A stretch of DNA of 64,000 nucleotides from Thalassotalea psychrophila (GTDB taxonomy: Bacteria; Pseudomonadota; Gammaproteobacteria; Enterobacterales; Alteromonadaceae), in contig NZ_CP134145.1 of the NCBI RefSeq assembly GCF_031583595.1, forward strand, positions 4,402,001 to 4,466,000, in the 5' to 3' direction. Both the position numbers and the translations under genes were made by a program. Shown in pieces: positions 1-8,981 of this stretch. Each line of letters opens with the position of its first letter. Position 1 is the stretch's first letter. The notes under the pieces were generated by a model. The model did no database searches. It was not told where the DNA came from and worked only from the letters and a program-made list of their open reading frames with translations.

Positions 1-1
1 A

Positions 2-1198
2 ACGTCTTTTAGAGACAATACCTTTTATGATGTTTCCGGCTGGACTTTACCATTAGCTTATAATATTAACTCCGTGCAAATAGAGAGCAGTAGAAGTTTA
101 AAGTTCACTTCTACGCCTTGGCAACCCATTGAAGAAAAAGTAATTTCACCAACTACCCCGGCATACGCTTATGCGTTTAAATGGGATAATTATTTAGCAC
201 CAAAAATGCTAAATAAATTATTGAACAGTGGTGTAAAAGCAAAAGTGGCAACCAAGCAATTTAGCGCCAAAATAGGCAATAAAACTGAAAACTTCTCTGC
301 AGGAACTATTGTAATACCACAAGGATTGCAGCAAGACGATAAATGGTTCAACATCTTAACGTCCATTCAGAAACAAGTGCCAATTGAGTTAACCACTATA
401 GCTTCTGGTTTAACGGTGCAAGGTATCGATTTAGGTAGCCCTTCATTAAAGTCGTTAACCCCTATAAAAGTGCTAATGATGGGTGGCCAAGGTGTAACAC
501 CAAATGAAGCAGGACATATGCTTTATTACCTGGATAACACCTTAAATATTCCGGTAAGTATTATTGAAACCAGTCGTTTGGCGAAAATTGATTTGTCTGC
601 CTATAGTCACATTATTATGGTAGATGGTGAGTACAAAACCATGCCTGAAGGTACCAGTAAAAGACTAAAAGCTTGGCTTGAGCAAGGTGGCAGTATTTAC
701 GCGCAAAAACGAGCATTAAAATATTTAGCAGCTAAAAATTTATTGGATGCAAGTTTTGCCAGTAAAAGTGAAATCAACCGCTTATTTAGTACTCATGATT
801 TAAGCTACGAAGATAAAAGTGCTTTAGCCGCTCAAAAGCTTATCGCTGGTACAATATTTTCAACCAAACTCGATTTAAGCCATCCTTTAGCTTACGGCTA
901 TAACGAAGAAACATTGCCGATATTTAAAAATAGTACGGTGATTATTGAACAACCTTCAAAGCCATTTGTGACCGTTGCTAGATTTTCAAATTCACCATTA
1001 TTGAGCGGTTATGCGGCACCAGAAATGATTGATAAGGTAAGTGGAAATGCGGCTATTATTGCCCATAATGTTGGCAGAGGTCGTATTATCGCAAGTTCCA
1101 GTAATTTGGTGTTTAGAGGTTATTGGCAAGGCACTGCTAAAATAGTTGCCAACGCTCTGTTCTTCTCCAAAGCTTTCAGCGTTACGGGTAAAGAGTAA
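2..1198 (+). CDS. M14-type zinc carboxypeptidase family protein, C-terminal part (5' end outside window)
   Basis: The reading frame is open from base 2, so the gene begins upstream of the window. A GTG at 74 exists but is unlikely to be the start, because the codons before it (residues F-Y-D-V-S-G-W-T-L-P) resemble the Tyr-Asp-Val-Ser/Thr-x-Trp-Thr-Leu-Pro stretch found after the catalytic domain in large secreted M14 peptidases. The visible 398 residues would be the accessory C-terminal region, a glutamine-amidotransferase-like fold suggested by segments such as KVLMMGGQGVTPNEAG and the later GRGRIIASSSNLVFRG. No catalytic zinc ligands can be checked because they lie outside. The gene converges with comF with only 16 bases between the stops. 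The family assignment is by recalled similarity and is moderately sure. Confidence 0.6.
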   Translation, partial: TSFRDNTFYDVSGWTLPLAYNINSVQIESSRSLKFTSTPWQPIEEKVISPTTPAYAYAFKWDNYLAPKMLNKLLNSGVKAKVATKQFSAKIGNKTENFSAGTIVIPQGLQQDDKWFNILTSIQKQVPIELTTIASGLTVQGIDLGSPSLKSLTPIKVLMMGGQGVTPNEAGHMLYYLDNTLNIPVSIIETSRLAKIDLSAYSHIIMVDGEYKTMPEGTSKRLKAWLEQGGSIYAQKRALKYLAAKNLLDASFASKSEINRLFSTHDLSYEDKSALAAQKLIAGTIFSTKLDLSHPLAYGYNEETLPIFKNSTVIIEQPSKPFVTVARFSNSPLLSGYAAPEMIDKVSGNAAIIAHNVGRGRIIASSSNLVFRGYWQGTAKIVANALFFSKAFSVTGKE

Positions 1199-1214
1199 AA
1201 TATGTCTTTGTAAT

Positions 1215-1961
1215 TTAGCTTGGCATAGTTAGGCAAATACTCAACACGGTAATTTTTTTTACACCGTGTTGGGTTAATAGTTTGCTCATTTCACTAACCG
1301 TTGCTCCAGTAGTTACTACATCATCAACAATACCTACATGCGCAGGCAGTTTTACCGCTTTACCTAATGTAAATGCTCCCTTTAGATTTCGCCTTCGGTT
1401 AGCTCCGCTTTGTCCTACTTGTGCGTTCGTTTTAATATGGCGAATAAGTAAGGTTTCGTTATACTCACAACCTAATTCTTTAGCGATAATTTTTGCTATC
1501 AACGCAGCTTGATTAAACTGCCTTACTTTCAAACGGTTATGGTGAATAGGAACTGAAATTAATAGCTTAGGTAGTTCTGCTGTTAAATTATATTGCTTAA
1601 TACCTGCCGCCAGCATTTTTGCTAACAAGGGTGCTAATTCAAATCGTTGTTGATATTTCAACTCTCCTATCCAACGAGTAAAAGGCCAACAATAAGGTGC
1701 CAATGCAATTAATTGCTGAAAGTGAATACTGGGTAAATTCTTACTAATTTGGGGGTGATTTAATAAATTTCCATTAACTGTGGCTAAATTGAAACGGCTA
1801 ATATCTTCATAGCAGGTACTGCATAACAGTGAATACTTTTCACTAGGCTGTTTACATAAATCACAACAATAAAAGTGCGCGGCTACTTTTTTAAATATAA
1901 GTGCAAGCTTGGTGAAGCTATTTTGCAGAAAAACAGATCTTTTTGCTTTGTTCATTTCCAT
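1215..1961 (-). CDS. comF: ComF family protein (phosphoribosyltransferase-like)
   Basis: A 248-residue protein with an N-terminal double CxxC zinc-ribbon (CCDLCKQ and LCSTCYED, about residues 32-52). A C-terminal type I phosphoribosyltransferase domain carries the PRPP-binding loop VGIVDDVVTTGATVSEM at about 212-228. This architecture is typical of ComF/GntX proteins, which assist DNA uptake and DNA repair. The gene is divergent from bioH, the usual gammaproteobacterial arrangement. Two ATGs lie close together (1961 and 1955); an AGG-containing ribosome site precedes both. The type IV pilus genes at 43-47 kb would fit a competence role, but that link is inference. Confidence 0.88.
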   Translation of the reverse strand: MEMNKAKRSVFLQNSFTKLALIFKKVAAHFYCCDLCKQPSEKYSLLCSTCYEDISRFNLATVNGNLLNHPQISKNLPSIHFQQLIALAPYCWPFTRWIGELKYQQRFELAPLLAKMLAAGIKQYNLTAELPKLLISVPIHHNRLKVRQFNQAALIAKIIAKELGCEYNETLLIRHIKTNAQVGQSGANRRRNLKGAFTLGKAVKLPAHVGIVDDVVTTGATVSEMSKLLTQHGVKKITVLSICLTMPS

Positions 1962-2041
1962 TCAAGCCATCCTTTGCTTAAAATTAACTACTAAGTCTAA
2001 TACCAATTCCATTAAACCTTTAAACACGGTAACAATTAAGC

Positions 2042-2830
2042 ATGGCAGAACATTTGAAATTTAACATCCTAGGTAGCGGCTTTCCTCTAGTTTTTATTCA
2101 TGGCTGGGGGCTTAACAGTGCTATTTTTTCACCTATGGTGGAAAAGCTAAGCGCTAATTATCAAGTAACGACTATCGACTTGCCTGGGTTTGGTCAAAAT
2201 ACCGAAGTACTTGTAGATGATTATTCACTAGAAAACATAACCGCTATGGTTGCAGCTTGTATTACTCAGCCTTCTATTATCATTGGCTGGTCTCTAGGTG
2301 GGCTGATTGCCACAAATATTGCCCTGCACCATCCAGAAAAAGCTCATGCTTTGGTCAGTGTTACCAGCTCTCCTTATTTCGTTGAACAACCTAATTGGCC
2401 AGGGATTAAAGCCGAGTTATTGCAAGCATTTCATCAACAACTAAGTGTCGATGCACATAAAACTATTGAAGGATTTCTTAAAATACAAGCCATGGGGTCA
2501 GAGCACGTACGTAATGATGTTAAGCAAATAAAAGCGCTAATAAATCAATATCCTGAACCAAATACACCCACTTTGGATGCTTCACTGTCACTTTTAGAAA
2601 CTGTTGATTTACGCGCTAAGATACAAGCACTGAATTTACCAATACTACGCATGTATGGGCGACTAGATTCATTAGTACCAAAAGCAATGATTGAACAAAT
2701 GAATAAACTATTGCCAGACAGTGACAGTTATACTTTCCACCGGGCATCACATGCGCCATTTATCTCGCACAGCGATGAGTTTTATACGGTGTTAACTGAT
2801 TGGATTACTGGTAATATAAAACCAAGCTAG
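2042..2830 (+). CDS. bioH: Pimeloyl-[acyl-carrier protein] methyl ester esterase BioH
   Basis: A 262-residue alpha/beta hydrolase. The oxyanion motif HGWG is at 20-23, the nucleophile elbow GWSLGG has Ser84, and the rest of the triad is Asp209 (GRLDSLVP) and His237 (ASHAPF). The N-terminal layout and the context (divergent from comF) are those of BioH. BioH removes the methyl ester from pimeloyl-ACP at the end of the first stage of biotin synthesis in the cytoplasm. The length matches the family. No other biotin gene lies nearby, which is normal because bioH is often unlinked. The ribosome-binding site before ATG 2042 is weak. Confidence 0.88.
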   Translation: MAEHLKFNILGSGFPLVFIHGWGLNSAIFSPMVEKLSANYQVTTIDLPGFGQNTEVLVDDYSLENITAMVAACITQPSIIIGWSLGGLIATNIALHHPEKAHALVSVTSSPYFVEQPNWPGIKAELLQAFHQQLSVDAHKTIEGFLKIQAMGSEHVRNDVKQIKALINQYPEPNTPTLDASLSLLETVDLRAKIQALNLPILRMYGRLDSLVPKAMIEQMNKLLPDSDSYTFHRASHAPFISHSDEFYTVLTDWITGNIKPS

Positions 2831-2851
2831 ATAATTATAATAAGAAAATCG

Positions 2852-4132
2852 ATGTCATCACCACTTTCCCAACTCTTAACTTTACCATGCGGCGCAATCA
2901 TTAATAATCGAATTGGTAAAAGCGCAATGACCGAAGGTTTAGCCGACACTTTTGATCGGCCAACCAAGCCACTTAACCAACTATATAAAACTTGGTCACA
3001 AGGTGGCACGGGGATTCATTTAACTGGTAATGTAATGGTTGATCATCGTTATTTAGAGCGTGTTGGCAACGTGGTTTTAGAAGATGACTCTGCTCTGGAT
3101 AAATTTAAAGATTGGGCCTCGGCCGGTACCATAGCGGGTAATCATTTGTGGATGCAAATCAGCCATCCAGGACGTCAATGCCCTAGTTTGGTTAACAGCC
3201 AACCGTTATCGCCATCTGATGTACAGTTAAAGATGCTTGGCTCATTTTCAAAGCCTAGAGCTTTAACCCAGTTAGAAATTGAAGACATTATTCAACGTTT
3301 CGCCAATACCGCAAGCTTGGCTAAAGAAGCAGGTTTTACCGGTGTGCAGATACATTGTGCCCATGGTTATTTGATCAGTCAGTTTTTATCACCTAAAACC
3401 AACCAAAGAACCGATCAGTGGGGTGGTAGCCTCGAAAACAGAGCCCGCTTTGCTCGTTCAATAGTACAAGCTGTACGTAAAGCCGTTGGCGATGACTTCC
3501 CTGTCGCTGTAAAATTAAATTCAGCCGATTTTCAAAAAGGTGGCTTTAGCTTAGAAGACTGCATGCAAGTTGCAGCTTGGTTAAGTGAAGACAGTATCGA
3601 TCTGCTTGAAATATCTGGCGGAACATACGAGCAGCTAAGTTTAATGGGCGTTGAAGCAACAGAAGTTAGAGAGAGTACTCGTCGTCGCGAAGCCTATTTT
3701 CTTGAATATGCACAAGCGATTAAAGCCTCCGCTAATGTACCGTTAATGATCACCGGAGGATTTCGTTCTCGGGCAGTAATGGAGCAAGCAGTAGCAAGTG
3801 GTGAAATTGATATGGTTGGTTTGGCTCGTCCTTTATGCACACAACCAAACGTGTCACAATTATTGTTAGAACAAAGTATCGATAGCATCGATGATTTCGA
3901 AACCACATTAAAGATAGGTGATGGGTTTTGGGGTAATAACAGCCCTGTTGCTTTAATTAAGTCAATGAATACCGTCGGCCAAGTCAGTTTTTATTACCAA
4001 CAAATAATACGTTTAGCCAATAACAAACCTGTCGATACATCGTTAAAAGTGTTCCCACTATTTTGGCAACATTTATTAAATGATACTTGTTTAAACATAC
4101 GCCGTAATAAAGCACGCCGCAACAATAGTTAA
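2852..4132 (+). CDS. NADH:flavin oxidoreductase, Old Yellow Enzyme family
   Basis: A 426-residue FMN-dependent TIM-barrel oxidoreductase. Recognisable family segments are the catalytic-loop region QIHCAHGYLISQFLSPKTNQ at about 166-185, followed by the Trp-Gly-Gly-Ser-x-x-Asn-Arg motif (WGGSLENRARF). A late MVGLARPL segment marks the phosphate-binding end of the barrel. It lacks the C-terminal FAD/NAD domain of 2,4-dienoyl-CoA reductase, so it is a single-domain OYE-like enzyme with a roughly 60-residue extension. The substrate cannot be read from sequence; such enzymes reduce activated C=C bonds or xenobiotics. It starts 21 bases after bioH on the same strand, so co-transcription is plausible without a pathway link. 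Confidence 0.85.
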   Translation: MSSPLSQLLTLPCGAIINNRIGKSAMTEGLADTFDRPTKPLNQLYKTWSQGGTGIHLTGNVMVDHRYLERVGNVVLEDDSALDKFKDWASAGTIAGNHLWMQISHPGRQCPSLVNSQPLSPSDVQLKMLGSFSKPRALTQLEIEDIIQRFANTASLAKEAGFTGVQIHCAHGYLISQFLSPKTNQRTDQWGGSLENRARFARSIVQAVRKAVGDDFPVAVKLNSADFQKGGFSLEDCMQVAAWLSEDSIDLLEISGGTYEQLSLMGVEATEVRESTRRREAYFLEYAQAIKASANVPLMITGGFRSRAVMEQAVASGEIDMVGLARPLCTQPNVSQLLLEQSIDSIDDFETTLKIGDGFWGNNSPVALIKSMNTVGQVSFYYQQIIRLANNKPVDTSLKVFPLFWQHLLNDTCLNIRRNKARRNNS

Positions 4133-4161
4133 TACAATAAACATCTAAAAAGGAGTTAATA

Positions 4162-5304
4162 ATGGAAGCAACTTGGAAACAAGAACTGATGAAGTACCTA
4201 AGTTATATAGGTGACGACCCGACCCTACAAGCTTCTGTGATTATTCTTATTTCTTTAGTCTTTGCCTGGGTATTAGATAAAGTAATTATCGCTTGGGTAA
4301 AAAGCTACACCGCGAAAACTAATGCCGAACTAGATGACCAACTGGTTGATTTACTACACAAACCACTCTTTTATTCTATATTAGTGATAGGTTTGTCTGT
4401 AGCCACCAGTATTGTAAAGCTGCCTGAAGCGATTACCTCCGTAATGTTTCCGATTTTGTACACCATTTTACTGGTTTTATGGACCATGTTTCTGCTTAGG
4501 ATCACTAAGGTAATTCTGAGAAATATGGCAGCCAATGAAAAACACTTTCAAGTTTTGCATAACCAAACACTACCGTTATTTGAAAATTTAGCCTTAATTT
4601 TAATAGTCATACTGTCAGTATTTTATATCTTCTCTTCTTGGGATATCGATATGTCAGCTTGGCTAGCATCCGCAGGTATAGTCGGTATCGCAGTTGGTTT
4701 CGCCGCTAAAGACACTCTCGCCAATCTGTTTTCTGGCGTATTTATTATGGCCGATGCTCCATATAAAATTGGCGACTATATTGTTTTAGAAACAGGCGAA
4801 CGTGGTGAAGTTACTAATATTGGTTTACGCAGTACCCGTATTTTAACTCGTGATAATATTGAAGTTACCGTGCCTAACTCGGTTATGGGCAATACCAAGG
4901 TAATAAACGAGTCTGGCGGTCCTAGTACTAAATATCGAATTAGAGCTAAGGTCGGCGCAGCCTATGGCAGTGACATCGATTTAATAGATAAGATACTCAT
5001 GGAAGTTGCTAAAGAAGATACAGATATCTGCTCTTTCCCACTTCCAGTTGTACGATTTAGAATGTTTGGCGGTTCGAGTTTAGATTTTGAATTAATGGGT
5101 TGGATAAGTGAACCCGCACTTAGAGGTCGTATAATTCATCAACTTAACAGTGCTATTTACAAAAAATTTGCCGAGCACAATATTGAAATCCCTTATGCCA
5201 AGCAGGACCTTTATATTAAAGAATTCCCGGGAAGAGCTGCGGAACCAGCAGTTACAGCTGAACAGCCTGAGAGTGAACACAATACAAAGTCTAATAAACT
5301 GTAA
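4162..5304 (+). CDS. Small-conductance mechanosensitive channel, MscS family
   Basis: A 380-residue inner-membrane protein with about five hydrophobic segments (near 22-42, 69-89, 95-115, 138-158 and 163-187). The last is the pore-lining TM3 with the Gly/Ala-rich SAGIVGIAVGFAAKDTLANLF. The beta domain follows with DAPYKIGDYIV and the conserved VPNS motif. The family gates on membrane tension and releases solutes on hypo-osmotic shock. It has more N-terminal transmembrane segments than E. coli MscS (286 residues), resembling YnaI/YbdG-like members. A strong AAGGAG ribosome site lies ahead of ATG 4162. Confidence 0.9.
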   Translation: MEATWKQELMKYLSYIGDDPTLQASVIILISLVFAWVLDKVIIAWVKSYTAKTNAELDDQLVDLLHKPLFYSILVIGLSVATSIVKLPEAITSVMFPILYTILLVLWTMFLLRITKVILRNMAANEKHFQVLHNQTLPLFENLALILIVILSVFYIFSSWDIDMSAWLASAGIVGIAVGFAAKDTLANLFSGVFIMADAPYKIGDYIVLETGERGEVTNIGLRSTRILTRDNIEVTVPNSVMGNTKVINESGGPSTKYRIRAKVGAAYGSDIDLIDKILMEVAKEDTDICSFPLPVVRFRMFGGSSLDFELMGWISEPALRGRIIHQLNSAIYKKFAEHNIEIPYAKQDLYIKEFPGRAAEPAVTAEQPESEHNTKSNKL

Positions 5305-5306
5305 TT

Positions 5307-5636
5307 ATGATCACTTGGCCTGCTCTTATTAAACATGACGGTGAAGACGAGCTTATTTATATAAGCTCTCTTATTGAGTGGCAAAATGATGAAGAAATGC
5401 TGCTCTATATTTTTACTGACCGTGACGTGTTGATTGACTCGGCCGGCAAAGTATTCTCCTTGTCGGTATTACAAGCAGACATTAACAGTAACGATTACCT
5501 TGCCGTTGCCAGTGTTGATAATATGGTCGAGCTTGTGCGTGACCATGCTGCGATCGCAAGACAATGCTGCATTGAAAAAATCAACTGCCAAACAACAAGA
5601 CAAGCAGTTGAACTTGTTAAAGATTTAACTGACTAA
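5307..5636 (+). CDS. DUF4144 domain-containing protein
   Basis: A 109-residue cytoplasmic protein that begins two bases after the MscS stop codon, so it is almost certainly translated from the same message. The N-terminal half (WPALIKHDGEDELIYISS) and the acidic, Cys-containing C-terminal half match what I recall of DUF4144, a small family of Vibrio, Shewanella and Colwellia relatives. No function is established. No signal peptide, membrane segment or catalytic motif is visible. The overlapping frame at 5434-5628 is a shadow of this gene. Confidence 0.65.
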   Translation: MITWPALIKHDGEDELIYISSLIEWQNDEEMLLYIFTDRDVLIDSAGKVFSLSVLQADINSNDYLAVASVDNMVELVRDHAAIARQCCIEKINCQTTRQAVELVKDLTD

Positions 5637-5745
5637 CAAAAATAACCCATTAACAAATTGCTTACAATTTACCAACAAATGAATACAGTAGTTCTCATAC
5701 ATATCCCTACAATACAATTACTCTTTCTATCAGGCATTTAATTAA

Positions 5746-6141
5746 ATGAAATTTATCGCTGCGCTATTTTTTACATTTTTGTGTGTTGTGTTGTTCATGG
5801 CCAATACTGGTCAGCAAAGTTTCGTTATGGATATTAAAAATGCCCTGCCTTATGGTGATAAAATTGGCCACATTTGTATGTATGGCAGCCTAACTTTATT
5901 TGCCAACTATGCATTTAAGTTTCGTTATTTCGGCAATAATAAGATGAATCAATATGGCGCTGTCTTAGTACTTTTATTTAGTACGACTGAAGAGTTCAGC
6001 CAAATATTTATCGCTACACGCACATTTAGTTTATATGATATGGCAGCAAACTTTACCGGTATTACGGTATTCACCTTATTATCAATATATATCGGCAAAC
6101 ATAGCCAACGTTATAATCAGCGCCTAATTGCTACCTCGTGA
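5746..6141 (+). CDS. VanZ-like family membrane protein
   Basis: A 131-residue protein with three to four hydrophobic segments. It carries the VanZ-family signature: an Asp-Lys-x-x-His motif (GDKIGHICMYGSL, about 38-50) and a later acidic/Gln stretch (TTEEFSQIF) followed by SLYDMAANFTGI. VanZ-like proteins sit in the cytoplasmic membrane; the name-giving member gives low-level teicoplanin resistance, but most members have no known role. It ends just before a long inverted repeat that could terminate transcription. Confidence 0.8.
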   Translation: MKFIAALFFTFLCVVLFMANTGQQSFVMDIKNALPYGDKIGHICMYGSLTLFANYAFKFRYFGNNKMNQYGAVLVLLFSTTEEFSQIFIATRTFSLYDMAANFTGITVFTLLSIYIGKHSQRYNQRLIATS

Positions 6142-6168
6142 TAGCCGCCAAGTGGTAGATGAAAGATC

Positions 6169-6224
6169 AAAAAGGGGTCAGTACCCTTTAGCTCATAGTG
6201 GCTAAAGGATACTGACCCCTTTTT
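6169..6224. repeat. Near-perfect 24-bp inverted repeat, REP-like hairpin / bidirectional terminator
   Basis: Arms 6169-6192 and 6201-6224 are complementary over 24 bases with one mismatch (C at 6184 against A at 6209), with an 8-base loop. The outer part reads AAAAAGGGGTCAGTA and ends in a T run on both strands. It sits between the convergent VanZ-like gene and trpS, so it can act as a terminator for both. The GGGGTCAG core resembles REP-type repeats linked to RAYT transposases; no transposase is present here. Confidence 0.75.
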
Positions 6225-6235
6225 CGTTTTACTAT

Positions 6236-7240
6236 TTATGGGCGAGGAATAAAACCTACCGCATCATAAACCGAGGTAATTACCTTACTTGCTTTCTCTG
6301 AAGCTTTTTCTGCACCTTCACGCATCACTTGGTTAAGGAATGCTTGGTCTTCACGGTATTGGTGATATTTAACTTGAATTGGCTCAAGCATAGCAACAAC
6401 CGCATCAGCTACATCAACTTTTAAGTGGCCATACATCTTATCTTCATATTGAGGCACTAAGCTCTCAATAGAATTGCCCGTTGTACAAGACAATAAAGAT
6501 AAAAGATTGGATACGCCAGGTTTGTTAGCAACATCAAAATAGATGTTTGCTTCTTCATCACCGTCTGTTTTAGCACTTTTGATTTTTTTACTGATTTTTT
6601 TCGGGTCTTCTAATAAGCCAATAAAGTTTTTAGGATTATCGTCTGATTTAGACATTTTTTTGGTCGGTTCTTGCAAACTCATTACCCTTGCACCAAATTT
6701 AGGGATAAATGGCTCCGGCACTTTAAAAATATCACCATGAATATTATTAAAACGAGTAGCTATATCACGAGCAAGTTCAAGATGTTGCTTTTGATCATCA
6801 CCAACAGGTACACGATCTGCTTGATATAATAAAATATCCGCAGCCATTAATACCGGATAGGTAAACAAACCACTATTCATATTTGCTTCTGACTTTTGTG
6901 ATTTATCCTTGTATTGGGTCATGCGGTTAAGCTCACCCATTTGTGTATAGCTATTTAATACCCAGCTTAATTGCGAATGTTCAGGAACATGCGATTGAAT
7001 AAAAATCGTGCTTTTGCTTGGGTCGATACCGCAAGCTAAATATAACGCCAAGCCGTCTAACGTTGCTTTACGCAATGCAGCTGGATCAGGTCGAACAGTT
7101 ATCGCATGCTGATCTACCAACATATAATAACAATCATGATCCTCTTGCATGTTTACCCACTGCTTTAGAGCACCTAAATAGTTACCAATAGTTAAATCAC
7201 CTGATGGCTGACAACCACTTAATACAACTGGCTTAGACAT
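6236..7240 (-). CDS. trpS: Tryptophanyl-tRNA synthetase
   Basis: A 334-residue class I aminoacyl-tRNA synthetase that charges tRNA-Trp. The first ATP-binding motif appears as [14 protein letters not shown] (residues 12-25, HIGH-type) and the second as [10 protein letters not shown] (about 194-203, KMSKS). The length equals bacterial TrpRS. It has an AAGGA ribosome site and lies 23 bases downstream of rpe on the same strand. In many relatives gph lies between rpe and trpS; here it is missing. Confidence 0.97.
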   Translation of the reverse strand: MSKPVVLSGCQPSGDLTIGNYLGALKQWVNMQEDHDCYYMLVDQHAITVRPDPAALRKATLDGLALYLACGIDPSKSTIFIQSHVPEHSQLSWVLNSYTQMGELNRMTQYKDKSQKSEANMNSGLFTYPVLMAADILLYQADRVPVGDDQKQHLELARDIATRFNNIHGDIFKVPEPFIPKFGARVMSLQEPTKKMSKSDDNPKNFIGLLEDPKKISKKIKSAKTDGDEEANIYFDVANKPGVSNLLSLLSCTTGNSIESLVPQYEDKMYGHLKVDVADAVVAMLEPIQVKYHQYREDQAFLNQVMREGAEKASEKASKVITSVYDAVGFIPRP

Positions 7241-7263
7241 GTATATCCTTAAAACTTAAACTG

Positions 7264-7935
7264 TTAATCTACTTGCGCAAGGTTACTACGCATTTGGTCG
7301 ATTACCGCTTTGTAATCATTGTTTGAGAAAATAGCAGAGCCGGCAACAAACATATCGGCGCCCGCTGCAGCTATTTCTGCAATATTATCTACTTTTACGC
7401 CACCGTCAACTTGCAAACGTATATCTCGTCCACTGGCGTTAATTCTTTCTTTTACCAGCTTCAATTTATCGAGTGTTGATGGGATAAATGATTGACCACC
7501 AAAACCTGGATTAACTGACATCAATAAAATGACGTCTAATTTATCCATTACAAAATCTAGTACTTGCAGAGGTGTTGCCGGGTTTAATACTAAACCGGCT
7601 TTACAACCATGATCTTTGATGAGTTGCAATGTACGGTCAACATGATCACTACCTTCCGGGTGAAAAGTAATAATGTCTGCACCGGCTTTAGCAAAGCTAG
7701 GTATCAAACTATCAACAGGCTTTACCATTAAATGTACATCGATAGGTGCCGTAATACCGTAGTCTCTCAATGCTTTACAGATCATTGGACCAAAGGTTAA
7801 ATTAGGCACGAAGTGGTTATCCATTACATCAAAATGAACAACATCAGCACCAGCGGCTAATACTTTCGCAACATCATCTCCAAGACGAGCAAAATCGGCT
7901 GATAAAATGGATGGTGCAATTAAATAAGAAGACAT
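7264..7935 (-). CDS. rpe: Ribulose-phosphate 3-epimerase
   Basis: A 223-residue TIM-barrel enzyme interconverting ribulose 5-phosphate and xylulose 5-phosphate in the pentose phosphate pathway. Family motifs seen are [11 protein letters not shown] at the N-terminus, the metal-binding [17 protein letters not shown] (about 34-50), [11 protein letters not shown] and the late [18 protein letters not shown] phosphate-binding end. It is the first gene of an rpe-trpS unit. Its usual upstream neighbour dam lies 32 kb away in this window on the same strand (40133-40960). Confidence 0.97.
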   Translation of the reverse strand: MSSYLIAPSILSADFARLGDDVAKVLAAGADVVHFDVMDNHFVPNLTFGPMICKALRDYGITAPIDVHLMVKPVDSLIPSFAKAGADIITFHPEGSDHVDRTLQLIKDHGCKAGLVLNPATPLQVLDFVMDKLDVILLMSVNPGFGGQSFIPSTLDKLKLVKERINASGRDIRLQVDGGVKVDNIAEIAAAGADMFVAGSAIFSNNDYKAVIDQMRSNLAQVD

Positions 7936-8074
7936 GGCTATTACCTTATATTTCGAATAGGCGTACTTTACCTAATGATCCGTTGAAGTTGAAGTAACAT
8001 TGGGTAAATATTCAATAATAATTGTGCATGCCCTCCTTTTCTTCCTCTCTAGTATAGGAGGATAAGTACTTCCA

Positions 8075-8091
8075 TGTGCAAAATAGGTGCA
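8075..8091 (+). promoter_or_regulatory. Candidate NtrC-binding site 1
   Basis: TGTGCAAAATAGGTGCA agrees at 12 of 17 positions with the E. coli glnA NtrC site TGCACTAAAATGGTGCA; the right half GGTGCA is perfect. It lies about 130 bases upstream of a -24/-12 element, a normal distance for an NtrC enhancer. Confidence 0.45.
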
Positions 8092-8096
8092 TGGTG

Positions 8097-8113
8097 CGCA
8101 CTACATTCGAGCA
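8097..8113 (+). promoter_or_regulatory. Candidate NtrC-binding site 2
   Basis: CGCACTACATTCGAGCA agrees at 13 of 17 positions with the glnA site TGCACTATATTGGTGCA. Its centre is 22 bases (two helical turns) from site 1, a spacing that allows co-operative dimers on one DNA face. Confidence 0.45.
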
Positions 8114-8209
8114 AAAGCTATTACTGATTAAAAACCAACCTTTATTAACAAGTTATCAACATCAGGAAAATAGCACCCTATAGCTCTATTCTTATCGTTT
8201 TTTTCATTC

Positions 8210-8225
8210 AGGCACTGTCCTTGCA
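8210..8225 (+). promoter_or_regulatory. Sigma-54 (-24/-12) promoter for the porin gene
   Basis: AGGCACTGTCCTTGCA fits the consensus TGGCAC-N5-TTGCW. The invariant GG (8211-8212) and GC (8223-8224) are exactly ten bases apart. Transcription would start near 8236, about 50 bases before the ATG at 8288. Together with the two upstream NtrC-like sites this predicts nitrogen-limitation control. Confidence 0.6.
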
Positions 8226-8287
8226 ATCTTAATAACCAGTTACTTTAAAACTATTAAAAATAAAATTATTAAAATTAGGGATTTATC

Positions 8288-8947
8288 ATGACCAAGACAT
8301 TAACTACTTCATTACTATTAACAGCATTAACAATGGGTTCTGCAGTTTCAACTTCTGTATCAGCAATTGAAATTGAAGGCGTAACTGGTAATGCGGGCGT
8401 TGTATCTCAATACTTCTTCCGTGGTATTGCACAAACAAGTACAGCTTCAGCAAGTGCTGGTTTAGATTATGAAAACGGTAATTTCTCTGTTGGTACTTGG
8501 GCTGCTGATGTACAAGACGGTTTAGAAATTGATTTCTATGGTGCATACGGTTTTGAGCTTGATGGTGGTTTAGGTTTAAGTGCTGGCTTTACTTCTTACC
8601 AATACACTGGTGATTTTGATTCGGCGTATAACGAAGTAAATCTTGGTGTAAGCTACGGCTTCTTATCTGCTTCATATAATGTTGGTGTTCATGAAGAAGA
8701 TGATGCCTTAGGTATCGAAGAGTCTGATTATGACTTTATTTCAGTAACAGCTGAATATGAGAACTTTTACGCCACTGTTGCTACTTGGGGTCAAGATTTC
8801 GAAGGTGATTACGTTGAGTTAGGTTACGGCACTGAAGTTTCTGGTTTCGATATTGGCGTTGCTGTTATCGTTAACTCTGAAGAGTTAGACCTTGAAACTG
8901 GTGAAGGCGAAGAGTCATTAGTATTTAGCATTGGTAAATCTTTCTAA
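8288..8947 (+). CDS. TorF family putative porin (TIGR02001-type outer-membrane protein)
   Basis: A 219-residue protein with a clear signal peptide ending near residue 26 (VSA-IE). The mature start EGVTGNAGVVSQYFFRGIAQT matches the TorF/TIGR02001 family of small outer-membrane beta barrels. Alternating hydrophobic residues, many Tyr/Gly and the terminal Phe (IGKSF) fit outer-membrane insertion through the Bam machinery. An AGGGA ribosome site precedes the ATG. From general knowledge, genes of this family often lie beside glnK-amtB. Here they do not, but the upstream sigma-54/NtrC elements suggest the same nitrogen control. The transported solute is unknown. Confidence 0.85.
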   Translation: MTKTLTTSLLLTALTMGSAVSTSVSAIEIEGVTGNAGVVSQYFFRGIAQTSTASASAGLDYENGNFSVGTWAADVQDGLEIDFYGAYGFELDGGLGLSAGFTSYQYTGDFDSAYNEVNLGVSYGFLSASYNVGVHEEDDALGIEESDYDFISVTAEYENFYATVATWGQDFEGDYVELGYGTEVSGFDIGVAVIVNSEELDLETGEGEESLVFSIGKSF

Positions 8948-8981
8948 ATAGTTTTAACTTCACTTATACTGTGAAGTAAAT

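Larger units (their letters stand above)
7936..8287. other. 352-base intergenic region between divergent rpe and porin gene
   Basis: It holds the rpe promoter region on the minus strand and, on the plus strand, two NtrC-like sites (8075-8091, 8097-8113) and a sigma-54-type promoter (8210-8225) for the porin gene. A C/T-rich to A/G-rich stretch around 8030-8062 can fold weakly. No further coding potential was seen. Confidence 0.7.

Noticed and set aside
1236..1276. ACACGGT...ACCGTGT hairpin with a run of T
   Set aside because: It is inside the comF coding sequence (before the stop on the minus strand), so it is probably not a dedicated terminator, though it could help stop the convergent peptidase transcript.
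8304..8546. 80-residue minus-strand frame opposite the porin gene
   Set aside because: A shadow of the strongly supported porin gene; composition (His/Leu/Gln rich) is that of an antisense frame.
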